Origin: Rhodococcus zopfii NBRC 100606 = JCM 9919
GTDB taxonomy: Bacteria; Actinomycetota; Actinomycetes; Mycobacteriales; Mycobacteriaceae
Reading direction: 5' to 3'
Assembly: GCF_001895025.1 (NCBI RefSeq)
Contig: NZ_BCXI01000030.1
Location: forward strand, 1 to 64,000
DNA: 64,000 bases
The position numbers and the translations under genes were made by a program. This document shows, in pieces, positions 37,327-46,298 of the stretch. Positions within the stretch are counted from its first letter, which is position 1. Every line of letters begins with the position of its first letter. A model generated the notes under the pieces. That model did not search any database, was not told the origin of the DNA, and was given only the letters and a program-made list of their open reading frames with translations.

Positions 37327-38139
37327 TCAGACCTTCGAGTTGCCCTGATCGAGCGCCATCTGGCTGCCCGTGATGGTCTTGGCACGGTCGCTCGCGAGGA
37401 ACAGCACCGCGTCGGACGTGTCGTCGGGATCGGCGATCGGCTTCTCGGTGAGGATGGGCGCGAAGCTGGGGAGCCAGTGCGGGAACTTCTCGAACATCTT
37501 CAGCGCGCCCGGATCGGTGCCCATCGGTGTGTTGACGCCGTACGGGTGGATCGAGTTGACGCGGATACGGTACTCGCCCAGTTCCTTCGCCGCGGTCTGC
37601 GTCATCCCGACGAGCCCGAATTTTGCTGCGGCATAGTTGATCTGACCGGGCATGGCCTTGAGGCCCGCGACCGAGCTGACGAGAATGATCGATCCGCCGT
37701 TGCCTGCCTCGATCATCGCGGGGGCGGCGGCCTTGAGGGTCTTGAAGACGCCGGTCAGGTTGATGTCGATCAGTTCCTCGAACTGCTCGTCCGGCATTTC
37801 CCAGAAGCGGTTCCACGAGCAGATGCCCGCGTTGGCGACCACGACGTCGAGGCGACCGAACTGGGCGACACCCTCGTCGACGGCCGCCTCGAGCGCCGCG
37901 CTGTCGCGCACGTCGGCGATGCGGGCGACGATCTTGCCGCCGGTTTCCTCGACGAGCCGGACGGTCTCGTCGAAGTCGTCCCGGGTGGCCTGGTCGTAGG
38001 AGATGTACTCCGAGACCGGTCCCGCGACGTCGACGCCGATGATCGAAGCGCCTTCCCGCGCGAAACGCAACGCGTGGTTACGGCCTTGACCGCGTGCGAT
38101 ACCCGTGATGAAGACGACCTTGCCGTCGAACTCGCCCAT
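37327..38139 (-). CDS. Mycofactocin-coupled SDR-family oxidoreductase
   Basis: A 270-residue short-chain dehydrogenase. It has the cofactor motif VVFITGIARGQGRNHALRFA, the NANAGIC-type motif VVVANAGICSWN, catalytic Ser in IILVSSVAGLKAMPGQ and the Tyr-Lys pair in NYAAAKFGLVGM. The ARGQGR loop, an insertion after beta-strand 2 (VAGPVSEYISYDQATRDDFDE) and the C-terminal LDQGNSKV are typical of the SDR subfamily that keeps NAD bound and uses mycofactocin as external acceptor. ATG 38139 is preceded by GAAGGGA. It lies between the two FadH/OYE genes in one operon. It probably oxidises a secondary alcohol (carveol dehydrogenase is one known member type); the substrate here is open. Confidence 0.9.
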   Translation of the reverse strand: MGEFDGKVVFITGIARGQGRNHALRFAREGASIIGVDVAGPVSEYISYDQATRDDFDETVRLVEETGGKIVARIADVRDSAALEAAVDEGVAQFGRLDVVVANAGICSWNRFWEMPDEQFEELIDINLTGVFKTLKAAAPAMIEAGNGGSIILVSSVAGLKAMPGQINYAAAKFGLVGMTQTAAKELGEYRIRVNSIHPYGVNTPMGTDPGALKMFEKFPHWLPSFAPILTEKPIADPDDTSDAVLFLASDRAKTITGSQMALDQGNSKV

Positions 38140-38171
38140 GTGGCGTTCCCTTCGATTCGCAGTGAAACCGA

Positions 38172-40070
38172 TTACAGTTCTGCGGCGAGACGATACCCTT
38201 CCAGGATCGCCTCCCGCACCGTCCGTGGTGCGACGCAGTCACCTATTCCATTGCGCCCCACATCGGCGAGTTTGTCATCCGGCCATCCCGGTGAGCAGTC
38301 GACGAGCAGGGCGCCCGGCACGGTGGTCCGCTCCCCTGTGACCGGGTGTTCGAGGTGCACACCGGTCGGCTCGACGGCACGCACCGTGACACCGAGATGC
38401 CGGGTGATGCCGGCCCGGAGCAGCCGCGCGTTCGCGTCGACCAGGTCGCCGGTGGGGGCGAGCCGCGATCCGGCGATGGGATCGCACGTCGCGTAGTGCA
38501 CCCTGTGGCCGAGCGCGGCCAGCCGCTCGGCCACCGCGACCGCAACGGGCCCGCCGACCGGGTCCCACACCAGGACCTCCCGCGGCTGCGCCGGCGGATG
38601 CCCCAGAACCCGGCTCGCGGTGGTGTAGCAGCCGGTACCGGCAGCGACCGGGAAGCCCGGAGGCCGGGGCCGGCTGCCGGTCGCGAGCACGATCGCGGCG
38701 CCGGCGGCGTGGGCGTCGTCGAGGTCGGCGGCGGTGACGGTGGTGCCGGTGCGCAGATCCACCCCACCGTCGCGGCACCGGTCCTCGAGCCAGTCCACGA
38801 GGATCGCGAGGCGGTCGCGTCCGGCGCCGACCGCCGCGGTCCGCAGCATGCCGCCGCACCGGTCGGCACGCTCACGGAGCTGGACGCGGTGGCCGCGCGC
38901 GGCGAGGGCGCGGGCCGCCTCGAGACCGGCGGGGCCCCCGCCGACGACGAGGACGTCGCGGATCCGGCCGGACGGCGGCGCGGAGTTCTCGGACTCGTGC
39001 CCGGCCTCCGGATTGCCGATGCACCCGACGACCGGGTTGTGGAAGTCCCGTACGAGGCACGCCTGGTTGCACAACACGCACGGTCGCGGGGTCCGCCCGT
39101 CGCGGACGGTCGCGACGAGGTCCGGGTCGGCGATCTGCGCACGGGTCATCTCGACGGCATCGCAGACACCGTCGTCGAGCATGCCCTGGGCGTGCTCCGC
39201 GTCGACGATGCTGCCCTGCAGCACAATCGGCACTGCCCCGGCGACGGCGTCACGGATGCGGCGGCAGAGTTCAGCGTTGAATCCGGGCGGGGTGTGCGCG
39301 TCGGGACGATACGTGCCGGGCGTGAACAGGCCGCCGCGCACCACGGTGAGCAGATCCAGGTGCGGGGCGAACTCGGCTGCGTGCCCGGCGGCGAGGTCCG
39401 GAGTGATCCCGGCCCACGGCGCACTCTCGTCGCAGCTGAGCCGCAACGCGAGAATCCTCCCGGCGCCGAGTTCGCCTCGGACGGTGGCAATCACGCGGCG
39501 CAGCAGCAGGGTCCGGTCGGTCCCGTAGCGGTCCGAACGCAGGTTGGTCAGCCCGGACAGGAACTGCCGCAGCAGCGAGGTGGGGCCGGCGTCGAGTTCG
39601 ATGCCGTCGACACCGGCGGCGACCGCGGTCGCGGTGGCTCGGCGGAAGCCGTCGAGCACCGCGGCGATATCGGCCGCGCTCATCTCGGCGGGCATTTCGC
39701 GGGTCGCCGGATCCGGAACCCGAGACGGCGCGTTCAGCGGAGACCGGGTCCAGGCGCTCGAGCCCTGCAGCCCGGTGTGGCCGAGCCCGGCGAGCACGAG
39801 CGTGCCGTACGGGCGGCACGCGGCGACCGTCTCGGCCCAGCCGGCGGCGCAGTCCGCGGCCAGCGGCGCCCGCTCGTAAGGATGGTCGGCGGGGTGCACC
39901 GACGCGACCTCGGTGACGACGATGCCCGCGCCGCCACGGGCGCGCCGCGCGTAGTAGTCGACATGTCGACGCGAGAGCTCTCGTCCCGCAGCAAGATTCG
40001 TTTCGTGTGGACCGAAGATCACCCTCGCCGGGGCGGTGCGTCCGGCGAGGGTGATCGGGACGGTGAGCAC
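38172..40070 (-). CDS. Mycofactocin-associated FadH/OYE-family oxidoreductase 2
   Basis: A 632-residue paralogue of the protein encoded at 35365. The FMN barrel spans about 1-330 (ARVIFGPHETNLAAGRELS, TLVLAGLGHTGLQGSSAW, GVDGIELDAGPTSLLRQFLS). Iron-sulfur cysteines lie in PCVLCNQACLVRDFHNPVVG. The C-terminal nucleotide domains start at RDVLVVGGGPAGLEAARALA. In the barrel the usual His-x-Asn of OYE/FadH is replaced (GLGHTGLQG against QLNHNGAQG in paralogue 1), so the two enzymes probably differ in substrate. GTG 40070 begins 24 bases after the mftD stop. It is the fifth gene of the mftA-B-C-D operon. Confidence 0.88.
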   Translation of the reverse strand: MLTVPITLAGRTAPARVIFGPHETNLAAGRELSRRHVDYYARRARGGAGIVVTEVASVHPADHPYERAPLAADCAAGWAETVAACRPYGTLVLAGLGHTGLQGSSAWTRSPLNAPSRVPDPATREMPAEMSAADIAAVLDGFRRATATAVAAGVDGIELDAGPTSLLRQFLSGLTNLRSDRYGTDRTLLLRRVIATVRGELGAGRILALRLSCDESAPWAGITPDLAAGHAAEFAPHLDLLTVVRGGLFTPGTYRPDAHTPPGFNAELCRRIRDAVAGAVPIVLQGSIVDAEHAQGMLDDGVCDAVEMTRAQIADPDLVATVRDGRTPRPCVLCNQACLVRDFHNPVVGCIGNPEAGHESENSAPPSGRIRDVLVVGGGPAGLEAARALAARGHRVQLRERADRCGGMLRTAAVGAGRDRLAILVDWLEDRCRDGGVDLRTGTTVTAADLDDAHAAGAAIVLATGSRPRPPGFPVAAGTGCYTTASRVLGHPPAQPREVLVWDPVGGPVAVAVAERLAALGHRVHYATCDPIAGSRLAPTGDLVDANARLLRAGITRHLGVTVRAVEPTGVHLEHPVTGERTTVPGALLVDCSPGWPDDKLADVGRNGIGDCVAPRTVREAILEGYRLAAEL

Positions 40071-40094
40071 GGGGCCTCGTGCGTCCGGCCCCGG

Positions 40095-41303
40095 TCAGAT
40101 ACCGAGGTCCCGGCGGAATCCGTCGGGCACGACCACGTCGTCCGGGGTGAGCTCGTGGATCGAGGTCTTGCCAAGACCCAACAGCGCGGAACCGATTCCG
40201 CCGCTGAGGATGTCGAGAACATTCTCGACGCCTGCCTGACCGTTCGCGGCCAGACCCCACAGGTAGGCACGGCCGATGAGCACCGCCCTGGCACCCAACG
40301 CAACGGCCTTGACGACGTCGCTGCCGCGGCGGATACCACCGTCGAGCAGCACCTCGACGTCCTTGCCGACCGCTTCAGCGATCGCCGGCAGCGCCCGGAT
40401 CGGCGCCGGGGTGCCGTCGAGGTTGTTGCCGCCGTGGTTGGACACCGAGATCGCGGTGACACCGGCGTCGACGGCGCGCTTGGCGTCGTCGACACGCATC
40501 ACGCCCTTGAGCATGAACGGAGCATCACCCCACTGCTCCCGCAGCCACGCCACGTCCTCCCAGGTGGGCAGCGGGGTGCCCATCCACTCCCCGTACGCAC
40601 CGAAGAAGGTGGGCGCCGCGCCACCGGGCGGGGTGAGGTTCGGCGTCGTCAGATCCGGCAGACCGAGAGACTTCGCCCACTGCAGCATCCACTTCGGGCG
40701 GAAGATGCCCTCGGGCGCGAACTTGATCATCGCGTCGAGGTTCATCCGCTCGGGGATGGCCGGGCTTCCCCAGTCACGCCCGTTGGAGAACGACCAGTCC
40801 AGGGTCATGATCAAGCCCTTGGCGCCGGCGGCGCGGGCCCGTTCCATGCGCTGGACCAGGACGTCGCGGCTGCCGACCCAGTACATCTGGAAGAAGGTCT
40901 TGTCGTTGACGGCTGCGACCTCTTCGACGGACTTGCTCGCGAACGAGCTCAGACCCATCGCGGTCCCGCGGGCGGCGGCGGCCCGTGCGACGGCGACCTC
41001 ACCGTCGGGGTGCACGGCCTGCACCCCGGTCGGGGAGATCATCACCGGCAGTGACACGTGCTGCCCGAGGATGGTCGTGCTCATCTCCCGCTTGTCCGAC
41101 AGTCCGGCGACGTGCGGGGCGAACCCGAGTTCCCGGAACGCGGCGGTGTTGTCGTCGACCGTCAGGCCGGCTTCGGAGCCGGCGACGAGCGCACCGTAGA
41201 CAGATTTCGGCAGCCGCTTGCGGGCGCGTTCCTGAGCGACGGCGACGGTCTCGAACCAGGGGTCCTGCGCCCACGGGTTCTTCAGCCAGGATGGCTTGGC
41301 CAT
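40095..41303 (-). CDS. mftD: Mycofactocin biosynthesis FMN-dependent deaminase/oxidase MftD
   Basis: A 402-residue FMN enzyme of the lactate/glycolate oxidase (alpha-hydroxy-acid dehydrogenase) family. In mycofactocin biosynthesis MftD oxidatively deaminates the released Val-Tyr-derived core to give premycofactocin with its redox-active dicarbonyl. FMN-site stretches are VMISPTGVQAVHPDGEVAVA, FFQMYWVGSRDVLVQR, LIMTLDWSFSNGRDWG, AISVSNHGGNNLDGTPAP (active-site His) and VLLDGGIRRGSDVVKAVALG. ATG 41303 lies 19 bases beyond the mftC stop. Order and sequence match MftD fully. Confidence 0.95.
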   Translation of the reverse strand: MAKPSWLKNPWAQDPWFETVAVAQERARKRLPKSVYGALVAGSEAGLTVDDNTAAFRELGFAPHVAGLSDKREMSTTILGQHVSLPVMISPTGVQAVHPDGEVAVARAAAARGTAMGLSSFASKSVEEVAAVNDKTFFQMYWVGSRDVLVQRMERARAAGAKGLIMTLDWSFSNGRDWGSPAIPERMNLDAMIKFAPEGIFRPKWMLQWAKSLGLPDLTTPNLTPPGGAAPTFFGAYGEWMGTPLPTWEDVAWLREQWGDAPFMLKGVMRVDDAKRAVDAGVTAISVSNHGGNNLDGTPAPIRALPAIAEAVGKDVEVLLDGGIRRGSDVVKAVALGARAVLIGRAYLWGLAANGQAGVENVLDILSGGIGSALLGLGKTSIHELTPDDVVVPDGFRRDLGI

Positions 41304-41322
41304 GGTCTGTGGTCTCCTCGAA

Positions 41323-42567
41323 TTACAGGCCTGCGAGCGGATTTTCGTCGCAGAACTTGGCGGGGGGCTTGGTGAGCAGGGTCAGCGGAACCGGCGCCTG
41401 CGGGGTGCGGCGCTCGGCGCGCTTGCCGGTGCGTGAGTGGTCGACGCTGGACTGCGGCACGGTGCGATCGCCCTCGAGCGCCGGCTGCCCGTAGCCCTGG
41501 ACGCATTCGGGGTCCGGGCCGTCCATGGGCAGACCGGTGAAGAACTTCGCGGCCATGCAGCCGCCGCGGCACGCGTCGAAGAAGTTGCACGACGCGCACG
41601 CGCCGGCCGATTGCGGTTCGCGCAGCTCACGGAACAGGTCCGAGTTCTTCCAGACCGAGGCGAATCCACCGTCGGTGAGGATGTTGCCGGCATGGAAGTT
41701 GTCGTGGATCGCGAACGGGCAGGCGTAGACGTCGCCGACCGGGTCGATCAGGCACACCACCCGGCCCGCGCCGCACAGGTTCAGCCCCGGCAGGGCACCT
41801 GCACCGCTCTGACCCCCGAATGCGGACAGGTGGAAGAACGAATCGCCGGTGAGCACACCCTCGCCGTGCGCGACGAGCCAGTCGTAGAGCTGCCGCTGCT
41901 GTTCGTGGGTGGGGTGCAGGTCGTCCCACACATCCACCGCACGCCCGGACGGACGCAGCCGCGTGATGCGCAGGGTCGCACCGTATTTGTCGGCGAGTGC
42001 CTTGAATTCGTCGAGCTGGTCGACGTTCTCGCGAGTGACGACGACGGAGATCTTGGCGTCGCGGAACCCGGCCTCGGACAGGTTCTCCAGCGCGCGCACG
42101 GCCATCGCGAACGAGCCCGGTCCGCGGACCGCGTCGTTGACCTCGGCGGTCGCGCCGTCGAGGGAGATCTGCACGTCGACGTAGTCGGACGCGGCCAGAC
42201 GCGCCGCGACCTTCTTGTCGATGCGTACACCGTTGGTGGAGAATTTCACGCCCACCTGGTGCTCGGTGGCGTAGTCGACCAGCTCCCAGAAGTCCGAGCG
42301 CACGGTGGGTTCGCCGCCCCCGATGTTGACGTAGAAGACCTGCATGCGCTGCAGCTCGTCGATGATCGCCTTGCACTGCTCGGTCGACAGTTCGTTCGGG
42401 TCGCGTTTACCGGACGAGGACAGGCAGTGCACGCACGACAGGTTGCAGGCGTAGGTCAGTTCCCAGGTCAGGCAGATCGGGGCGTCGAGGCCCTTTTCGA
42501 ACTGGTCGACGAGACGGCCGACCTTCGGGGGCGCGGTGGTGACGGGCGGTTCGAGCAGAGACGTCAT
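41323..42567 (-). CDS. mftC: Mycofactocin radical SAM maturase MftC
   Basis: A 414-residue radical SAM/SPASM enzyme. The CxxxCxxC cluster site is CNLSCVHC at residues 41-48, with the SAM-binding GGEP motif in YVNIGGGEPTVRSDFW. The SPASM region carries auxiliary iron-sulfur cysteines: GLNLCGAGRVVCLIDPVGDVYACPF and GACASCNFFDACRGGCMAAKFF. MftC oxidatively decarboxylates the C-terminal Tyr of MftA and then cross-links it to the preceding Val. ATG 42567 is chosen; the longer upstream frame overlaps mftB and is not credible. It follows mftB by 26 bases. Confidence 0.96.
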   Translation of the reverse strand: MTSLLEPPVTTAPPKVGRLVDQFEKGLDAPICLTWELTYACNLSCVHCLSSSGKRDPNELSTEQCKAIIDELQRMQVFYVNIGGGEPTVRSDFWELVDYATEHQVGVKFSTNGVRIDKKVAARLAASDYVDVQISLDGATAEVNDAVRGPGSFAMAVRALENLSEAGFRDAKISVVVTRENVDQLDEFKALADKYGATLRITRLRPSGRAVDVWDDLHPTHEQQRQLYDWLVAHGEGVLTGDSFFHLSAFGGQSGAGALPGLNLCGAGRVVCLIDPVGDVYACPFAIHDNFHAGNILTDGGFASVWKNSDLFRELREPQSAGACASCNFFDACRGGCMAAKFFTGLPMDGPDPECVQGYGQPALEGDRTVPQSSVDHSRTGKRAERRTPQAPVPLTLLTKPPAKFCDENPLAGL

Positions 42568-42593
42568 AGCGGGTCCTTGCTGGGGTCGGGGCG

Positions 42594-42893
42594 TCAGGCG
42601 GGGACGATCATGTGGGAGTCGGCCAGCGTGCCGAGGGCACGCACATAGGGCCGCTCGGCGTTCTCGTCGATCCCGTGGGCGCGCAACGCATCCCGCACCG
42701 AGTCGTGCTCGCCCAGCGAGCGGACGACCTCGACGATCACGGTGTTCTTCAGGAACGACAGCTTGCGGGTGCCGAAGTGGTAGAGCAACGCCCCGAACGG
42801 CTCGGGGCGAAGCGCTACCTGCGGGTGGAGCCGCCACGTGGCGCCCGGATCGAACTGTGCAGTTGCCACGGCGGTGGCTCCGGGTGCGGTCAT
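42594..42893 (-). CDS. mftB: Mycofactocin peptide chaperone MftB
   Basis: A 99-residue PqqD-like RiPP recognition element that binds the MftA leader and presents it to MftC. The fold is visible in WRLHPQVALRPEPFGALLYH, then GTRKLSFLKNTVIVEVVRSL and the C-terminal helical VRALGTLADSHMIVPA. ATG 42893 lies two bases after the mftA stop; a GTG at 42911 would overlap the mftA core codons and is less likely. There is no clear ribosome binding site, so translation is probably coupled to mftA. Confidence 0.93.
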   Translation of the reverse strand: MTAPGATAVATAQFDPGATWRLHPQVALRPEPFGALLYHFGTRKLSFLKNTVIVEVVRSLGEHDSVRDALRAHGIDENAERPYVRALGTLADSHMIVPA

Positions 42894-42895
42894 GA

Positions 42896-42991
42896 TCAGT
42901 ACACGCCGCACATACCGTCGATGGAGACCTCTTCCACGAGGGACTCCTCGATGAGCTCGGACTCGATCACCGCGTTGTCACGATCGGACAT
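42896..42991 (-). CDS. mftA: Mycofactocin precursor peptide MftA
   Basis: A 31-residue precursor that starts MSDRDNAVIE, is acidic throughout the leader (EESLVEEVS) and ends with the family-defining IDGMCGVY. MftC modifies the final Val-Tyr and MftE cuts before it; the rest is discarded. ATG 42991 has an excellent ribosome binding site (GAGGAGG, five bases before), consistent with high expression relative to the following genes. A 63-residue frame beginning further upstream is rejected because its added N-terminus lies in the divergent promoter region. It is the first gene of the operon and divergent from mftR. Confidence 0.97.
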   Translation of the reverse strand: MSDRDNAVIESELIEESLVEEVSIDGMCGVY

Positions 42992-43133
42992 GTTTTCCTC
43001 CTCGGTTCGTTCTTCACCACAGTTCGTGCACTCCACAGCGGGAGCCGGAGGCCACAGCCGGACTTGCGCTGTGACTCGGTTCACCACTGTAATGGCATCG
43101 AGTGCAGAATGTCATCCATGGATCGAGGGAAAC
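42992..43133. promoter_or_regulatory. mftA/mftR divergent promoter region
   Basis: These 142 bases separate the two divergent starts. A direct repeat TTCACCAC-W-GT occurs at 43013-43023 and 43080-43090, 67 bases apart, near the start of each gene. No strong inverted repeat was found. MftR should bind here to control both directions. Confidence 0.5.
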
Positions 43134-43763
43134 ATGCGTAGCCGCCGGAAACCGTCCGCTCGGACAGGTCGGCGCCCCTCCACTTCGCGAGAGGGACTCA
43201 GCGCCGTCGGCATCGAACTGTTCCGCGAACGCGGCTTCGACGAGACCAGCGTCGACGAGATCGCCGAGGCCGCCGGGATCGCACGCCGCACGTTCTTCCG
43301 CTACTTCCCGTCCAAGAACGCGGTGCCGTGGGGAGATTTCGACGAGCACCTCGCACACATGCGCGCCCACCTGTCGGAACTCCCCCGCGACATGCCGCTC
43401 GCCGAGGCCCTGAGGTCGGCACTCCTGAACTTCAACACCTTTCCCGAGTCCGAGGCCGAGCGGCACCGCGCCCGTATGGAGCTGATCCTGCGCAACCCGA
43501 CGCTGCAGGCGTATTCGTCGGTGATGTACCAGGGGTGGCGGCAGGTCATCGCCGAGTTCGTCGCGCACCGCACCGGCACCTCGCTCGACGATCACTTCCC
43601 GCGCACCGTCGGCTATCTCATGCTCGCCGTGGCGGTCTCGGCGTACGAGCAGTGGCTCGCCGACGATTCCGCCGAACTGTCCGACCTGCTGGCCTCGGGG
43701 ATGCACACGCTCTACAGTGGGCTCAATTCCCCGGCCATCCCACCGAACGAGGCTGTGTCATGA
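43134..43763 (+). CDS. mftR: Mycofactocin TetR-family regulator MftR
   Basis: A 209-residue TetR protein. The DNA-binding part is REGLSAVGIELFRERGFDET, then VDEIAEAAGIARRTFFRYFP. The C-terminal domain (about 80-200) includes LMLAVAVSAYEQWLADDSAEL. Its position divergent from mftA identifies it as MftR; MftR proteins are reported to repress mft genes and respond to long-chain acyl-CoA. ATG 43134 follows GAGGG at good spacing. Its last codons overlap mftM (ATGA), so both are made together. Confidence 0.92.
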   Translation: MRSRRKPSARTGRRPSTSREGLSAVGIELFRERGFDETSVDEIAEAAGIARRTFFRYFPSKNAVPWGDFDEHLAHMRAHLSELPRDMPLAEALRSALLNFNTFPESEAERHRARMELILRNPTLQAYSSVMYQGWRQVIAEFVAHRTGTSLDDHFPRTVGYLMLAVAVSAYEQWLADDSAELSDLLASGMHTLYSGLNSPAIPPNEAVS

Positions 43764-44566
43764 GCGTGCTCGATTCCCTCGCCCCCTGCACTCCCGGACG
43801 CTGGACGCACGACCACGTCACCGTCGAACGCATCGAATCGGGGCCGGTGACGTTGCGGCGCAACGACGGCCGCCTGCATGTGACGCACTCACTCGGTCCC
43901 GACGAACTCAGCGAACGGCTCGTCGCCGGCGTCACCGCCTCCATCGAGGACGCCGACTTCGGCCAGGACGAGTTCGAGCTGACGATGGTCGGGCTGGTGC
44001 GCTCGACCGTCCCCGACCCGCTCGATGCCTGGGTCACCTACTACCACAACTCCCTTGGTGAACTTCTCGACGGCACAGCGGATTTCGCACCCATCCACGA
44101 CAAGGCCGCCGAACTGGTCCGCGGTCGGGTACTCGATCTCGGGTCCTGCTTCGGGTTCCTGCCGCTGCGGCTGGCCCGCGCCGGTACACCCGTGACCGCC
44201 ACCGACATCCTCCCCGGAACCATGTCCCTGCTCGACGCCGTCGCCCCCCGGCTGGGCCTGTCCGTCGACACCCTCGTCTGCGACGCCGCACACGTGCCGG
44301 TCCCCGATGGCAGCGCCGACACGGTCACCGCGATCCACCTGCTCGAACACGTCGACGACACGATCGGCGCGGCCGTCGTCGCGGAAGCGCTGCGCATCGC
44401 CCGGGCGCGGGTGGTGATCGCGGTGCCGTTCGAGGACGAGGCCACCGCGTGCCACGGCCACGTGCGCACCTTCGACCTCGACGCGCTGCGCCGACTCGGG
44501 GAATCCACGGGCCGGGACTTCGAGGTGTTCGAACATCACGGCGGGTGGTTGGTGCTCGACGCGTGA
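43760..44566 (+). CDS. mftM: Mycofactocin oligosaccharide methyltransferase MftM
   Basis: A 268-residue SAM-dependent methyltransferase. The class I fold is seen in VLDLGSCFGFLPLRLARAG (motif I), ATDILPGTMSLLDAV, the acidic DSADTVTAIHLLEHVDD-like region (here DGSADTVTAIHLLEHVDD) and VVIAVPFEDEATACHGHVRT. MftM methylates the glucose chain that MftF adds to mycofactocin. ATG 43760 overlaps the mftR stop. The transcript ends in a long stem-loop at 44580-44626 shared with the convergent ABC permease gene. Confidence 0.92.
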   Translation: MSVLDSLAPCTPGRWTHDHVTVERIESGPVTLRRNDGRLHVTHSLGPDELSERLVAGVTASIEDADFGQDEFELTMVGLVRSTVPDPLDAWVTYYHNSLGELLDGTADFAPIHDKAAELVRGRVLDLGSCFGFLPLRLARAGTPVTATDILPGTMSLLDAVAPRLGLSVDTLVCDAAHVPVPDGSADTVTAIHLLEHVDDTIGAAVVAEALRIARARVVIAVPFEDEATACHGHVRTFDLDALRRLGESTGRDFEVFEHHGGWLVLDA

Positions 44567-44579
44567 CGTCGTCCGACCG

Positions 44580-44626
44580 TTCTGTGTGGAATTGTGCCCG
44601 CCACGCAAACACAATTCCACACAGAA
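44580..44626. terminator. Bidirectional terminator between mftM and the ABC-2 permease
   Basis: A perfect 17-bp stem (44580-44596 with 44610-44626) around a 13-base loop. Outer bases extend it (GTGAC/GTCAC at both ends). It lies between two convergent stops at 44566 and 44637 and can serve both genes. Confidence 0.85.
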
Positions 44627-44636
44627 CACGACGCCG

Positions 44637-46298
44637 TCACTGCACGGCGATGTCGCGCCGACGCAGTGCCGCCACGCCGGCAGCGGCGAGCAACACCGCC
44701 ACGACGGTGAGCACGATCAACGGTAGGGCTCGCAGGTCGGCCGCCGGCAGCGCCGGCACGTGAACGAACGGCGACAGATCCATCACCCACTGCGGCAGGT
44801 TCAGGAGCGGGCCGATCTGACCGATGAGCATCCACACCGCGAACAGCCCCCACGCGACGCTCCCCGCACGGTGGGGAAGGGCGCCGACACACAGGATCGC
44901 CGTCGCCGCGACCAGCAGCACGGCCGGGACGAACGCGAGCGCCGCCGGCAGCAGACTGCCGAGCGGACCGCCGAGGTCACCGATCGCGATGCCGTACGTG
45001 ATCGCGACGACCACACCGAGAATCACGTGCAGAACCACGATTCCGCCGACGACCACCGCGATGTGGGACAACATCCATCGGGTGCGGCTCAACGCGGTCG
45101 ACAACAGCGGTTCGACGCGGCCCGACGCCTCCTCCCCGTGCATGCGCAACACCGACTGCACCGCATACGCGGCGGTGAAGAACGACATCATCAGGAAGAT
45201 CACCGCGAAGTAGGCGTCGGTGAGCGCCTTGGCCCCACCGCCGAGCTGGGTCATCATGTCGGCGACCGCGCCGCCCTCGTCGAGGAAGTTGTCCATCTCG
45301 TCCGCGACGCTGCCGTACGTCGCCGCGAGCACCGCGATGCCCAGGGCCCACCACAGCAGCGTGGTGCGTTGCATGCGCCACGCGAACCCGAGGGCGGTCG
45401 GCAGGCGCGGGGCGGCCCTGGGTGGGCCCGGCCGCGGCTGCACGAGTCCGGCACCGTGATCGCGTCGCCCGGTCAAGGCATAGGCGAGCCACACGATCGC
45501 GACGAGGAACACCGCGAAGATCGCGAACACCCACCAGCTGTCGGTGTCGAACGGCCGGACCTGCTGCGCCCAGCCGATCGGAGTGAGCCACGAGGGCCAC
45601 GAGCTGGTGACCCGGACACCGCTCTCGTCGACGCTGCCGGTGCTGTCCCCGACCGCGCGCAACAGGAACGACAGGCCGAGTGCGGCGCCGGCGAGTCCGT
45701 TCGCGGCGCGGGAGCCCTGTGTGACCTGCGCCGTCACCGCGCCGATCCCGGCGAAGGCGAGCCCGGCTGCGCCCGTCGCGGCTCCGATCGCCACCGAGCC
45801 GCCGACGGGCAGGCCGAACGCGGCGGAGATCGCGGCGATCAGCACCACGAGCACGACGTCGGTGGCGAGGGCGACCAGCAGCGCCGCCGTGAGCATGGCC
45901 CGGCGGCCGACGACGGCCGCGCCGACCAGTTCCGCGCGACCGGTCTCCTCGTTCTGGCGGGTGTGCCGGACGACCATCATGGAGTTCATCAGTCCGGCGG
46001 CGAGCGCGAGGAACAGCAGGGCCTGCGCGGCGACAACCGCACCGAGGCTGTCGCCCGACACCAGCCCGTTGGTCGCGAGCACCACCGGGGAGACCGCGGA
46101 ACTGACCGCGATCAGATGCAGGTCGTTCGATGTCGGGTACAGGTCCTTCAGACTCCACACCGACACCGCGTAGACGACGGCGAACGCCACCAGCCACACC
46201 GGTACCTGGAGGCGGTCGCGGCGCAGCGCCAGGCGGATCAGCCTGCCGGTGCCGGCGTAGGCGGGGTTCGGGTGTCTGCCGGTCGTGACGGTGGTCAT
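44637..46298 (-). CDS. ABC-2 type exporter permease (large, tetronasin-like)
   Basis: A 553-residue membrane protein with about twelve hydrophobic helices in two similar halves, each resembling an ABC-2 permease. The N-half contains [19 protein letters not shown] and [20 protein letters not shown]; the C-half contains [18 protein letters not shown] and [20 protein letters not shown]. The repeated (R)xxEExGRxE(P)L signature is characteristic of single-chain exporter permeases (putative polyketide antibiotic exporters, tetronasin type). ATG 46298 overlaps the ATPase stop (ATGA). Together they should pump out a hydrophobic compound; the substrate is unknown. Confidence 0.9.
   Translation of the reverse strand: MTTVTTGRHPNPAYAGTGRLIRLALRRDRLQVPVWLVAFAVVYAVSVWSLKDLYPTSNDLHLIAVSSAVSPVVLATNGLVSGDSLGAVVAAQALLFLALAAGLMNSMMVVRHTRQNEETGRAELVGAAVVGRRAMLTAALLVALATDVVLVVLIAAISAAFGLPVGGSVAIGAATGAAGLAFAGIGAVTAQVTQGSRAANGLAGAALGLSFLLRAVGDSTGSVDESGVRVTSSWPSWLTPIGWAQQVRPFDTDSWWVFAIFAVFLVAIVWLAYALTGRRDHGAGLVQPRPGPPRAAPRLPTALGFAWRMQRTTLLWWALGIAVLAATYGSVADEMDNFLDEGGAVADMMTQLGGGAKALTDAYFAVIFLMMSFFTAAYAVQSVLRMHGEEASGRVEPLLSTALSRTRWMLSHIAVVVGGIVVLHVILGVVVAITYGIAIGDLGGPLGSLLPAALAFVPAVLLVAATAILCVGALPHRAGSVAWGLFAVWMLIGQIGPLLNLPQWVMDLSPFVHVPALPAADLRALPLIVLTVVAVLLAAAGVAALRRRDIAVQ

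Noticed and set aside
35320-38496. Very long plus-strand open frame (over 1000 codons) opposite the OYE and SDR genes
   Set aside because: It is antisense to well-identified minus-strand enzymes, has His/Arg/Asp/Gly-rich composition and no domain or ribosome binding site. Long antisense frames are normal in DNA of this GC content.
38346-41054. Long plus-strand open frame (about 900 codons) opposite oye2 and mftD
   Set aside because: Antisense shadow of two clear flavoenzymes, with no recognisable domain.
42992-43087. N-terminal extension of mftA to 63 codons
   Set aside because: The added residues lie in the divergent promoter region; the internal ATG 42991 has a far better ribosome binding site and gives the normal MftA length.
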